Positions 54,341 to 62,848 of a stretch of 64,000 bases of DNA are shown here, piece by piece (the stretch's first letter is position 1; each line of letters opens with the position of its first letter). The notes beneath the pieces are model-generated. The model saw only the letters and a program-made list of their open reading frames with translations. It searched no databases and had not been told where the DNA came from. The position numbers and the translations under genes were made by a program. The DNA comes from Cognatundibacterium squillarum. GTDB lineage: Bacteria; Pseudomonadota; Gammaproteobacteria; Burkholderiales; Burkholderiaceae_D. The DNA is taken from positions 1-64,000 of the forward strand of contig NZ_BMYU01000007.1 in NCBI RefSeq assembly GCF_014652435.1, read 5' to 3'.

Positions 54341-56145
54341 CAAACCTCCGCAGCAGGCAGATACGGGTGTAAGGGATTCGGCACTGCATGAAAGCTCTGA
54401 GTCTGCGCAGCAGTCAGACGCCGGCTGGCCAGTTTTTCCAGTTGCAGTTGCGGTACAAACAAGCCGAACTGATCAAACCTCGCCTGCAGTTCCGGTACTT
54501 GCGTCCGGTAACGCAGCAAGGTCTGCGCGGCGCTTTGCCAGAAGCAGACTTCGCTGTAGCCGTGATACTGCGCAAGTCGCTGCGCCAGCTCAGACAAATG
54601 AATAAACAATAATACTTCAAGCAGATAGTCGCGCGCTTCCTGTACGGTTTCCATCGCAAAACCGTTGCTGGCGTTGGCAGCATTACGGAAAGCCGGTGCC
54701 TGACGCAGTGCCTGCAACGCAGCTTCATCGCTGGTCTGGCCGGCAATATAGTGCAGGCCGCCATGCAGATCCCGCATACCGATACCGACCGGCAAACCAT
54801 CGCGAACAATCAGCAAGGTGTTTTGCGCGTGTGCTTCCAGCAAGACGCCGTGTGCCAGCATCAGATGCACCAGCGGCGGTAACAACGCCTGCAGGAAGGC
54901 ATCAACCCATACAGCGGTTCCGTGTTGCTCCAGCCACGGAGCAATGTTGAGTTGCTGACGCTGAAGATCGGGCGTGGTCAGCAAGGTACAGGGCAATATC
55001 TGTTCGTCACTGCGCAGTAAGGATGCCGGTGACTGACGCCAGATGGCGCTGAGCAATCCGTAGCGGTCTTCCCGTGACGCTGCCGGCTTCAGCGAAATTC
55101 CTACCGGTTCGCTGAGTAAGGCCAGCCGGCAGTGTGTTTGCAGAAAAGAATCGGCTGCACACAAGCGGTTCAGCCATGCAGAAATCAGCGGTGCGTTATG
55201 GGTATGGTGATCCGACAATATGCGGTCTGCCGAACTGTTGGCGATGCCCAGCGGCAGCTTCAGATGACAGTTTTGCGCCGTATCCAGCGGACTCAGTGAA
55301 CGTATCGATTGTTGTGCCAGCCAGTCTGCTTGTCCTTCGCCCAGATACAGCAGACGACCATCCGCCAGCCAGTCCGCATACTGTATCTGCAGTAAACGCC
55401 GCCAGTGCCACGGATGCGCAGGTAACAGCACATATGCATCACTGTCTTTCCCCACTTGTCGTATCTGATTCTGTAAGCGCTGCCATTCCGCACTGCCGGT
55501 TTGTTCCTGCAGGAATGCCTCATAACTGATGCCCGGCAGCGTATGGATTTCGCTCAGATTTTTTTCCAGCGCCAGCCAGACCAGATGAAAACTGCGGGCA
55601 AATTCCGGGCCATAGCGGCGGTGATCTTCCAGATCAAATCCGATGCGTGAGCGATAACATGGATGGTACAAATGGCCTTCGCCAAAACTGGCTTCCTGCC
55701 ATGCAAACGGCAGCGCCAGTGCTGCTGCTCCGGCGGGTGCAGCCTGTTGTGCCTGCAGGCTGCAGGCTTGTTTGGCGGCGGTATGCAATAACTCCTGTAC
55801 AAAGCGGGCACTGTGCTCCGCTTTCAGCGGCCTCAGCAAGCGGGTCACAAGCGTATGAATATCCGTCACCGGCTCTTTGCTGTTCTGTTCGCATAACGGG
55901 CCGTACAGACGACGCCGTCCGAAACTGCTAACCGGCCCTGCCGCTATCCGGTACAGAACATCCTGCCCCTGCTCATCCAGCCCGCACAAATACAGGACAG
56001 CCTTGCCACCGGCATCCTGTTCCAGATGCGTGTTCAGCGCACCCTCAAACCAGAACGCTTCGATAAACTGGCGCAAAGTACGTTCTGCGGCTGCGGTGTA
56101 CAGCAAGGCATCCTGCCCTGCGGAATTCAAAAGTGTGTGATCCAT
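54340..56145 (-). CDS. NRPS-independent siderophore synthetase, IucA/IucC family (first)
   Basis: 601 residues from the ATG at 56145; a TTG precedes it. SFGEGHLYHPCYRSRIGFDL is the family motif with two changes from GHPxHPxxKxRxG (Pro to Leu, Lys to Arg). LLPAHPWHWRRLL, LKLPLGIANSSADRIL and LEAHAQNTLLIVRDGLPVGI complete the active-site pattern. First gene of the operon, 236 bases after the Fur-box promoter. It probably makes the first amide on citrate. Confidence 0.91.
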   Translation of the reverse strand: MDHTLLNSAGQDALLYTAAAERTLRQFIEAFWFEGALNTHLEQDAGGKAVLYLCGLDEQGQDVLYRIAAGPVSSFGRRRLYGPLCEQNSKEPVTDIHTLVTRLLRPLKAEHSARFVQELLHTAAKQACSLQAQQAAPAGAAALALPFAWQEASFGEGHLYHPCYRSRIGFDLEDHRRYGPEFARSFHLVWLALEKNLSEIHTLPGISYEAFLQEQTGSAEWQRLQNQIRQVGKDSDAYVLLPAHPWHWRRLLQIQYADWLADGRLLYLGEGQADWLAQQSIRSLSPLDTAQNCHLKLPLGIANSSADRILSDHHTHNAPLISAWLNRLCAADSFLQTHCRLALLSEPVGISLKPAASREDRYGLLSAIWRQSPASLLRSDEQILPCTLLTTPDLQRQQLNIAPWLEQHGTAVWVDAFLQALLPPLVHLMLAHGVLLEAHAQNTLLIVRDGLPVGIGMRDLHGGLHYIAGQTSDEAALQALRQAPAFRNAANASNGFAMETVQEARDYLLEVLLFIHLSELAQRLAQYHGYSEVCFWQSAAQTLLRYRTQVPELQARFDQFGLFVPQLQLEKLASRRLTAAQTQSFHAVPNPLHPYLPAAEV

Positions 56146-56371
56146 CAATCTCTGCCTGTATTAGTGTTGCGAGACAAGGCAGGCCGGAACCGGCACCGCT
56201 GGTCTGCAATTTCTGAAACCGGAAACGGATTGCAGCAGCGTTACACGGAATGCGCTCAGCAGAGGCAGCCCGTTGCGGGTACTGAAAAAATCCTGTTTCA
56301 CGTGCCCCGACAAGGAGTGCTGGCAGACAGATCAAGCTGGCGCTTGAGAGCGGGTGAAGTCAATTTGATAA

Positions 56372-56400
56372 ATACTAAATGATAATGATTCTCATTTCAA
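56372..56400 (-). promoter_or_regulatory. Fur-controlled promoter of the siderophore operon
   Basis: On the minus strand TTGAAA (56395-56400) and TAGTAT (56372-56377) are 17 bp apart. A Fur box GATAATGATTCTCATTTCA (56381-56399) overlaps the -35 and spacer and matches the 19-bp consensus at 14 positions, including the whole GATAATGAT half. Iron-loaded Fur would block the polymerase. Confidence 0.85.
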
Positions 56401-56518
56401 GTGTTAATCTTGTGTAATTTTTGTTTATTGATGCACATCACCGGTAACAGCCCGACCCGGCTTCGCAAGCATCTGTGGCAACGTATCCTGCGCGCCGCCC
56501 TGTTTGTCTGTACTAAGG

Positions 56519-56617
56519 GCCTGAAAACCCCCGTTTTGCGCAGTTCTGCACAGCGATCCGGCGGTCGTCGGCAGAAAGTCCGGCTCTCCGGAAAAGGCAA
56601 ATGCGGATCGCTGCATA
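56519..56617 (+). repeat. Dispersed intergenic repeat, copy E
   Basis: Core GTCGTCGGCAGAAAGTCCGG at 56564-56583, in the divergent region between the siderophore operon and the SRPBCC gene. The rest of 56146-56775 holds the operon leader, the Fur promoter and nothing else I can name. Confidence 0.88.
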
Positions 56618-56775
56618 GTCTGTGACATATCCGCCAACGCTGGCGGTGTGCATCCTGTCAGCCACAAACCCGGAAAATCTTGCCAGTCAATTACTTCTGC
56701 TGACGTATACTCAGCCAGCAAAGCCGCAGACACCGTCTGCTGCGCCCCAACACAACCCACACCAGAGGAAATGCC

Positions 56776-57288
56776 ATGACCGATCAGCTGTCCGCCCCTT
56801 TCACACTGGAACGCCGCTTCGCCGCCCCGCGCAGCCGCGTGTATGCCGCGCTGACCGAATCCGCGCATTTGCGCCACTGGATGTGCCCGCCGGGGATGAA
56901 CATGGTCAAATGCGAAGCCGACGCCCGCGTTGGCGGCGTGTTCCACTACGGCATGCAGGCGGCGATGCCGGGCGCACCGGCCATGTGGGGCAAATGGACA
57001 TTCCGCGCGCTGGAACAGGATCAGAAAATTCAGGTCGTGGTGCAGTTCAGCGATGCTGACGGCGGCGTCACCCGCCATCCGATGGCCCCCAACTGGCCGC
57101 TGTACACTCTGTCCACCACCACACTCAGCGACGATGGCGAAGGCACGCTGGTGCGACTCGAATGGCGCGCCCTGAACGCCAGCCCCAGCGAAGAAGCCAT
57201 CTTCGACGCCTCTCATGCCAGCATGGCCATGGGCTGGGGCGGGGCGATGGATGTTTTGGATGGTTATTTACAGCATGGTGAAAAGTAG
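56776..57288 (+). CDS. SRPBCC / AHSA1-family protein
   Basis: 170 residues. FTLERRFAAPRSRVYAALTE, LRHWMCPPGM, DARVGGVFHYGM and AMGWGGAMDVLDGYL follow the START-like SRPBCC fold of the activator-of-Hsp90-ATPase-like (AHSA1) bacterial family, which forms a hydrophobic ligand pocket. The ligand is unknown. AGAGGAAATG precedes the start. Transcribed away from the siderophore operon. Confidence 0.87.
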   Translation: MTDQLSAPFTLERRFAAPRSRVYAALTESAHLRHWMCPPGMNMVKCEADARVGGVFHYGMQAAMPGAPAMWGKWTFRALEQDQKIQVVVQFSDADGGVTRHPMAPNWPLYTLSTTTLSDDGEGTLVRLEWRALNASPSEEAIFDASHASMAMGWGGAMDVLDGYLQHGEK

Positions 57289-57356
57289 TGGTCTCATACA
57301 CCCAAATTGAGAATTAGATACTTGCTCAAATACGCCAAAATCATGAAAAGTAACCA

Positions 57357-57881
57357 TCAATTAATTCGGGCACACGAGCCCACAGCCACTACCAGAGAAT
57401 CTTTGTAACCATTTCGAGGCGTCGGACTAATGTCTGCAAATTTGGATTGCTTTACATAGGGCCCATCAGGCAAAAACTTCATGTTTCCGCAGTCAATCTC
57501 TTGCAAAATTCCATTTTTAAAGTACTCGGCACACATTTCCCCCGAATATTGGTGGGCTACACTACCCAACTTTAAAATTAGATAACATGCTGAGATATAT
57601 AAATCGTTCTGCCCTGTGTCAAAGCGTTGTTCTGACTTACAACGCTGTTGCTGCTGACTTGCGGAGAGCCTGAGTTCTGCCTGCATGTCTACTTTTCGAA
57701 CGATTAATTTATCTGATGCTTTAAAGTTAGCAGGCTTCCAACTATTTGAAATCCAGTTAAAGCCTGTAGCCTGCTCTTCAACACACAATGAACTAAAGAT
57801 AGGTATCGAAGCAGTGGTGGAATCTGCAAAAACATTTTCCGCAAGAATACAAAAGCAACACATCATTATCAATTTACGCAT
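57357..57881 (-). CDS. Secreted protein of unknown function
   Basis: 174 residues with a signal peptide (MRKLIMMCCFCILAENVFA, cut near residue 19). The mature part has six cysteines that could form disulfides (CVEE, RCKSE, SACY, EMCAEYF, IDCGN, SCARIN). I recognise no family. Base composition is clearly more AT-rich than the neighbours, as in the next gene, suggesting recent acquisition. Confidence 0.6.
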   Translation of the reverse strand: MRKLIMMCCFCILAENVFADSTTASIPIFSSLCVEEQATGFNWISNSWKPANFKASDKLIVRKVDMQAELRLSASQQQQRCKSEQRFDTGQNDLYISACYLILKLGSVAHQYSGEMCAEYFKNGILQEIDCGNMKFLPDGPYVKQSKFADISPTPRNGYKDSLVVAVGSCARIN

Positions 57882-57921
57882 TTTTTATTATAAATAATGC
57901 AATTAATTTATCTATGGTTTT

Positions 57922-58722
57922 TCACTCTTGCAATTGAATTACTTTTTCTATCTTTGAGCTTCCTCGTAAAATAGATAAAGTAATTTTTTGACCGACTTTT
58001 GCAGCTAGACTTACACGAAGCGCCTCAACGCTGGTTATGGGCTCTCCGTTGAGACTCGTAATAATATCTCCTTTGAGTATGTCTGCGTTGAAAGCGGGTG
58101 TATCATCAACTATCAATGTAATAACAATACCTTTATTTGTTTGAAGTGTATTACGCTCAGAGTCATTGAGATCACGGAAATTCGCACCAAGTGAATACTG
58201 TCGTTTAATGAAATAGACCGCGCCGTAATCTTCTCGATGAATAGCTATCGGTATGTAATTAGTTTGGGAACCATATGTAGTAATAACACCATTACCGTAG
58301 GCGTTCGCGGTTCCTTTAGTACCGATTACAGTTGTCGTTCCACTATACGTCGAAGTCGAAATAGTTGGTGTAGTGATTGGAATACTGGTGGTAACCGTTC
58401 CTGTGTACTTTGGATTAACAATAACAACTAAGTCGGCTCCGATAGCACGCCCTTGTTCAATTGCAAGAGAGTCAGCCTGCCGCTGGCCACTATTAAATGA
58501 CGAATAGCCTGCCGGAACGTAGCCTTTTTTACCATAAGCTTCAAATACTGCTGCATCCATCGTTGCAACATAGTTGACTCCCGGCATTTGCGGAGGTGGC
58601 CCCTTACGAATCTTAGCAAGCACCTCAGGTGTTACACCAGGGTATGGCTTGTAGAATTGTTGATAACCATTAGCACAGCCAGCTAATGCAACAACCAGCA
58701 ACGATACCAGTACCGCACGCAT
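57922..58722 (-). CDS. PDZ-domain lipoprotein
   Basis: 266 residues with lipobox ALAGC (Cys at about 16). Residues of about 40-110 carry a VNYVATMDAAVFEAYGKKGY region and a Ser/Thr-rich stretch (about 108-140). Residues of about 190-266 form a PDZ domain: GIVITLIVDDTPAFNADILK then GDIITSLNGEPITSVEALR. No protease domain is present. Probably an envelope protein that binds protein C termini. AT-rich like its neighbour, 40 bases away. Confidence 0.78.
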   Translation of the reverse strand: MRAVLVSLLVVALAGCANGYQQFYKPYPGVTPEVLAKIRKGPPPQMPGVNYVATMDAAVFEAYGKKGYVPAGYSSFNSGQRQADSLAIEQGRAIGADLVVIVNPKYTGTVTTSIPITTPTISTSTYSGTTTVIGTKGTANAYGNGVITTYGSQTNYIPIAIHREDYGAVYFIKRQYSLGANFRDLNDSERNTLQTNKGIVITLIVDDTPAFNADILKGDIITSLNGEPITSVEALRVSLAAKVGQKITLSILRGSSKIEKVIQLQE

Positions 58723-59113
58723 AAAACCTCCTCAGATAACATCAAAAATTTATTTATTTAAATATTATCATTTATATCAATATTGCGGCAACTTTAAAGT
58801 ATCGCCATGACGTATATCATATCCATTTATCTACAGTCTCAGGCAGAGTGACTTTTTAAAAATTAAATCTAGGGAAGTGCTGAATTAATCATCATTTTTC
58901 AGCAGAGCCAGACGTAAGTAGTTGATCTGTATAGAAGCTGGTTTCCATAAGGTGAATAAATCAGCGGTTCCCTAGAGTATCAACGATAAATAAAAGAATT
59001 CATTTATTTTTAAGTTTGGATGTGTTTTGATTTTTCCTTAAAAAAAATCAGAATTTAACTTAAGAAAAAAGAATACCTCTATTTACCGAATACGTATTAA
59101 TTTTTAAATATTT
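58723..59113. other. AT-rich intergenic region with IS5-like miniature element
   Basis: 390 bases without a gene. It contains the element at 58873-58971; the flanks are strongly AT-rich and include the likely promoter of the PDZ lipoprotein gene and the 3' end of glmS. Confidence 0.5.
58873..58971. mobile_element. IS5-like miniature element with CTAG target duplications
   Basis: The ends read GGAAGTGCTGAATTAATC and, inverted, GGAACCGCTGATTTATTC: imperfect inverted repeats resembling the IS5-group terminus GGAAGGTGCGAATAAG. CTAG flanks both ends (58869-58872 and 58972-58975), the 4-bp duplication typical of IS5-type insertion at YTAR. At 99 bp there is no transposase, so it would be a non-autonomous derivative. 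Confidence 0.6.
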
Positions 59114-60931
59114 TTACTCCACAGTCACACTCTTCGCCAGATTACGCGGTTTATCCACGTCTGTGCCACGTGCCAGAGCGGTGTGGTACGCCAACAGTTG
59201 CAGCGGGATGACGTGCAGGATCGGGGACAGGTGGCCGTAGTGTTCCGGCAGGCGGATCACGTGGACGCCTTCGCTGGAAGCGATGTGCGAGTCTGCATCA
59301 GCAAACACGAACAGTTCGCCGCCGCGTGCGCGGACTTCCTGCAGATTGGATTTCAGTTTTTCGATCAGCGCATCGTTTGGTGCAACTGTCACTACCGGCA
59401 TGGCGCTGGTAACCAGTGCCAGCGGGCCGTGTTTCAGTTCACCGGCAGGATAGGCTTCTGCGTGGATATAAGAAATTTCTTTCAGCTTCAGCGAGCCTTC
59501 CAGCGCGATCGGGTAGTGCATGCCACGGCCTAAGAACAGCGCATTTTCTTTGCTGGCGAATTGTTCTGCCCAGGAAATGATTTGCGGTTCCAGTGCCAGT
59601 ACAGCGGATACTGCGGATGGCAGATGGCGCAGTGCTTTGATGTGTTCCTGTTCTGCTTCTTCTGTCAGGCGGCCTTTGGCTTGTGCCAGTGCCAGCGTCA
59701 GCAGGAACAGTGCAACCAGCTGTGTCGTAAACGCTTTGGTCGATGCGACACCCACTTCCACACCGGCGTGGGTGATGTAGTGCAGTGCGCATTCGCGCAC
59801 CATAGCGCTGGTGGAGACGTTACAGATGGTCAGTGTGTGTTCCATGCCTTGTGCGCGTGCATGTTTCAGCGCGGCGATGGTGTCGGCAGTTTCACCACTC
59901 TGAGAGATGGTGACGACCAGTGTATCCGGGTCAGGCACGCTGTCGCGGTAGCGGTATTCGCTGGCGATTTCGACATTCACCGGAATGCGGGCGATGGATT
60001 CCAGCCAGTATTTGGCGGTGGAACCGGCGTAGTAGCTGGTGCCGCAAGCCAGAATCAGGACAGATTTAACTTTCTGGAAAACGCCGTGCGCTTTGTCACC
60101 GAACAGTTCCGGCATGATGCCTGCCACGCCTTCCAGCGTGTCGGAAATGGCGCGTGGCTGTTCGAAGATTTCTTTCTGCATGTAGTGGCGGTAAGGGCCG
60201 AGTTCGGCTGCGCCGCTGTGTGCATGCACGGTACGGACTTCGCGTTCTGTCGGCTGGCCTTTGATGTCGGTAATCCAGTAGCGGTGTACCTGCAGATCCA
60301 CTACGTCGCCTTCTTCCAGATAAATGATCTGGTCGGTCACGCCAGCCAGTGCCATTGCATCGGAAGCGAGGAAGTTTTCACCCTGACCTACACCCACGAT
60401 CAGCGGAGAACCATGGCGCGCGCCAATCACGCGGTGTGGTTCGTCGCGGCAGAACACGCCGATTGCGTAAGCACCGACCAGACGTTTAACAGCTTGCTGA
60501 ACGGCATCAAACAGATCGCCGTGATACAGATGATCGACCAGATGCGCGATCACTTCGGTGTCGGTCTGGCTTTCGAATACGTAACCCAGTGCTTTCAGTT
60601 CTGCGCGCAGTTCTTCGTGGTTTTCGATAATGCCGTTATGCACGAGGGCGATACGTTCACGGGAGAAGTGCGGATGGGCGTTTTCAGAGGAAGGTACGCC
60701 GTGGGTTGCCCAGCGGGTGTGCGCGATACCGGTAAAGCCGGACAAGCCACCCTGCTCTACCTGTTCCTGCAGTTCTGCCACGCGGGAAGTACTGCGGCTG
60801 CGGCGCAGACCGCCGTCAATGTGCAGCGCAACGCCGCAGGAATCGTAGCCACGGTATTCCAGACGTTTCAGGCCTTCCAGCAAGACCGGGGTGATGTTTC
60901 TTTGCGCAACCGCGCCGACGATACCGCACAT
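59114..60931 (-). CDS. glmS: Glutamine-fructose-6-phosphate aminotransferase
   Basis: 605 residues, full length. The protein starts [10 protein letters not shown] with the catalytic Cys right after Met; [12 protein letters not shown] and [17 protein letters not shown] belong to the N-terminal glutaminase. Two SIS domains follow ([40 protein letters not shown]) and the end is [11 protein letters not shown]. It makes glucosamine-6-phosphate for peptidoglycan and LPS. Divergent from the Lrp/AsnC-type gene. Confidence 0.97.
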   Translation of the reverse strand: MCGIVGAVAQRNITPVLLEGLKRLEYRGYDSCGVALHIDGGLRRSRSTSRVAELQEQVEQGGLSGFTGIAHTRWATHGVPSSENAHPHFSRERIALVHNGIIENHEELRAELKALGYVFESQTDTEVIAHLVDHLYHGDLFDAVQQAVKRLVGAYAIGVFCRDEPHRVIGARHGSPLIVGVGQGENFLASDAMALAGVTDQIIYLEEGDVVDLQVHRYWITDIKGQPTEREVRTVHAHSGAAELGPYRHYMQKEIFEQPRAISDTLEGVAGIMPELFGDKAHGVFQKVKSVLILACGTSYYAGSTAKYWLESIARIPVNVEIASEYRYRDSVPDPDTLVVTISQSGETADTIAALKHARAQGMEHTLTICNVSTSAMVRECALHYITHAGVEVGVASTKAFTTQLVALFLLTLALAQAKGRLTEEAEQEHIKALRHLPSAVSAVLALEPQIISWAEQFASKENALFLGRGMHYPIALEGSLKLKEISYIHAEAYPAGELKHGPLALVTSAMPVVTVAPNDALIEKLKSNLQEVRARGGELFVFADADSHIASSEGVHVIRLPEHYGHLSPILHVIPLQLLAYHTALARGTDVDKPRNLAKSVTVE

Positions 60932-61031
60932 AATGACTCCCGTTGAATAAACGATGAAGAAAATAACAATATCGCTATGCTAGCCGAATGAAGATGCAAT
61001 TTTTTGTCTTAATATGACTCATAGAGAAAGA

Positions 61032-61109
61032 AAATTTCACTCATATATACAATCAATTTTCTGTAAAATTTATAGATTGTTTTTGAAATTAAATTTCACA
61101 AAAATTTCA
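61032..61109. promoter_or_regulatory. Three AAATTTCA repeats in the glmS/Lrp divergent region
   Basis: AAATTTCA occurs at 61032-61039, 61091-61098 and 61102-61109, the last two 11 bp apart (one helical turn), with a GAAAT-TAA-ATTTC palindrome at 61085-61097. Likely operators of the adjacent Lrp-family protein, which typically binds several phased sites and regulates itself. Confidence 0.5.
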
Positions 61110-61114
61110 TCGCC

Positions 61115-61588
61115 ATGACAAATTCTCTCGTACTGGATGATCTGGATAAGCGCATTTTGTTGCAATTACAACAAAATGCCGCAATCACAAATCAGGAACT
61201 GGCAGAAAAGGTACACGCTTCCGCGCCGACTTGTCTGCGCCGGGTCAGACGTTTAACTGAAGATGGCTGGATACAACGTCAGGTGGCGCTGGTACAACCG
61301 GAAAAACTGGGCATGACGCTGACGGCGATTGTGGAAATCACGCTGGATGTGCAGACCAGCGAACAACTGGCGGCATTTGAGCAACTGGTAGCGGGTGAAC
61401 CGGCGATACAGCAATGCTATCGTGTCTCGCCGGGGCCGGATTTTGTGCTGGTGTTGCTGGTACAGGATATGCCTGCCTACCATGCGCTGGCGCATCGTTT
61501 GTTTTCCAGCCAGCGCAATATCCGGAATGTGCGCAGTTTCTTTTCCGTTCACCGCAGCAAATTCGATACAACAGTCCCTTTACCTTAA
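61115..61588 (+). CDS. Lrp/AsnC family regulator
   Basis: 157 residues. LDDLDKRILLQLQQNAAITN followed by QELAEKVHASAPTCLRRVRR is the N-terminal HTH; GMTLTAIVEITLDVQ and CYRVSPGPDFVLVLLVQDM form the RAM ligand domain. Probably responds to an amino acid. Sits divergently from glmS, with repeat motifs upstream that suggest self-control. Confidence 0.92.
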   Translation: MTNSLVLDDLDKRILLQLQQNAAITNQELAEKVHASAPTCLRRVRRLTEDGWIQRQVALVQPEKLGMTLTAIVEITLDVQTSEQLAAFEQLVAGEPAIQQCYRVSPGPDFVLVLLVQDMPAYHALAHRLFSSQRNIRNVRSFFSVHRSKFDTTVPLP

Positions 61589-61661
61589 TCCGTGCCTGCC
61601 GGCAGCAGTTTTCGTATCAGCGTGGTTTGCTGCCTGCATTCAGCACATCCGGGCTGTAATA

Positions 61662-62450
61662 CTACTGAAACGATTTCCATACCACGCCGCTGCGTGCGGC
61701 TTCTTCCAGTGCTTTTTTCAGGTGATTGCGGTCACTCTCGTTCAGACTGTGCAAGGACAGATAAATGCCGCTGTCTGTCCAGTCCACTTCCGGTACCGGC
61801 AGGTATTGAATTAAGGGAGCAAGATCCGCAACGCGCGTATCCTGCGCAATCGAACCGGCAAAGATATACGGCGCCATCATCGTGTACTGAACCGTACCGG
61901 CCTTCATCAGTCGCGCGATGGATACCGGATCCGATTCCAGCTGTACCCGGTTTTGCTGCTGCAGAGACTGCATCCAGCTGACATAGGCATCGCCATAATC
62001 GAAACCGCGCACCAGACTTACCTGCAATGCAGGCGTCTTCAGCACAGCATCCAGCGACGCAGGCGGGCTGACTCCCTGCTGGCGCAGTCCTATCAGGGTG
62101 GCGCGGGTGTACAGCAAGGGGACAAAGATGCCGTGACGGTCACGACGGCTGGTACGGATCGCAGGAATCAGCACATCTGCCTGTCCGGTTTCAAATAACA
62201 TTTCCAGACGGGCACGCGGCACCACACTGAACACCATCTTGCAGCCGCTGGCATTGGCAATCTGACGCAACATGTCCGGGTAAACACCCTCGGGCTTACC
62301 TTGTCGTACAAATACACTGAAGCCGGTAGGTGCGATCGGTATCTGAATCATACGGGTACAGGTACTGGCTTGCACAGCAAACGAGGGCAGCAGGCACATA
62401 CCCGCCCATCCCCAAATGAAGGCTTTTAAACAAAGTCGCAATGCGTGCAT
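61662..62450 (-). CDS. Periplasmic solute-binding-like protein (SBP family 3 type)
   Basis: 262 residues from the ATG at 62450. The signal peptide (ALRLCLKAFIWGWAGMCLLP to VQAS) is clear. GFSVFVRQGKPEGVYPDMLR, PRARLEMLFETGQADVLIPA and a final helix ESDRNHLKKALEEAARSGVV resemble amino-acid-type binding proteins. No ABC permease is adjacent, so it may be an orphan or act in sensing. The upstream interval 62451-62848 holds no gene; a 12-base palindrome TGCCGGCCGGCA lies at 62612-62623. Confidence 0.78.
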   Translation of the reverse strand: MHALRLCLKAFIWGWAGMCLLPSFAVQASTCTRMIQIPIAPTGFSVFVRQGKPEGVYPDMLRQIANASGCKMVFSVVPRARLEMLFETGQADVLIPAIRTSRRDRHGIFVPLLYTRATLIGLRQQGVSPPASLDAVLKTPALQVSLVRGFDYGDAYVSWMQSLQQQNRVQLESDPVSIARLMKAGTVQYTMMAPYIFAGSIAQDTRVADLAPLIQYLPVPEVDWTDSGIYLSLHSLNESDRNHLKKALEEAARSGVVWKSFQ

Positions 62451-62848
62451 ACATTTCCACCAGAAATAGGCTGGGATCACTCTGAATGACCAGGTTTCAG
62501 CATAGGCGATAGCCACTGCCGATTCCAGCACGACATTGGATCCGCTTACAGGCTGTTGTATCGGGAAAACCCGGGCCGATTTTTTATCCGGGATTAGATT
62601 CTGCACACTAGTGCCGGCCGGCAATTTGCAGGCTGTCTGAAAGCTTGTGCTTGCTATAACTGACACTGACATGTCATGGACCAGGGCAAGGTGCATTGCC
62701 GGAAATCAATTATCCGAAATCTGCGCAATTTGATGCGAATACGGCACAGTTACCCTTTGTTGCAGTTTAATTTTTTCAAAAAGTAAATAATATTGTGTTT
62801 TATGCAGCTGCAAATTTAATCAGAGTAGTGATACAACGGAGTCTGGCA

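Noticed and set aside
56425-57216. Minus-strand open frame of 263 codons over the SRPBCC gene
   Set aside because: Its reverse strand encodes a recognised SRPBCC protein with a good ribosome-binding site, and the antisense frame also runs through repeat copy E.
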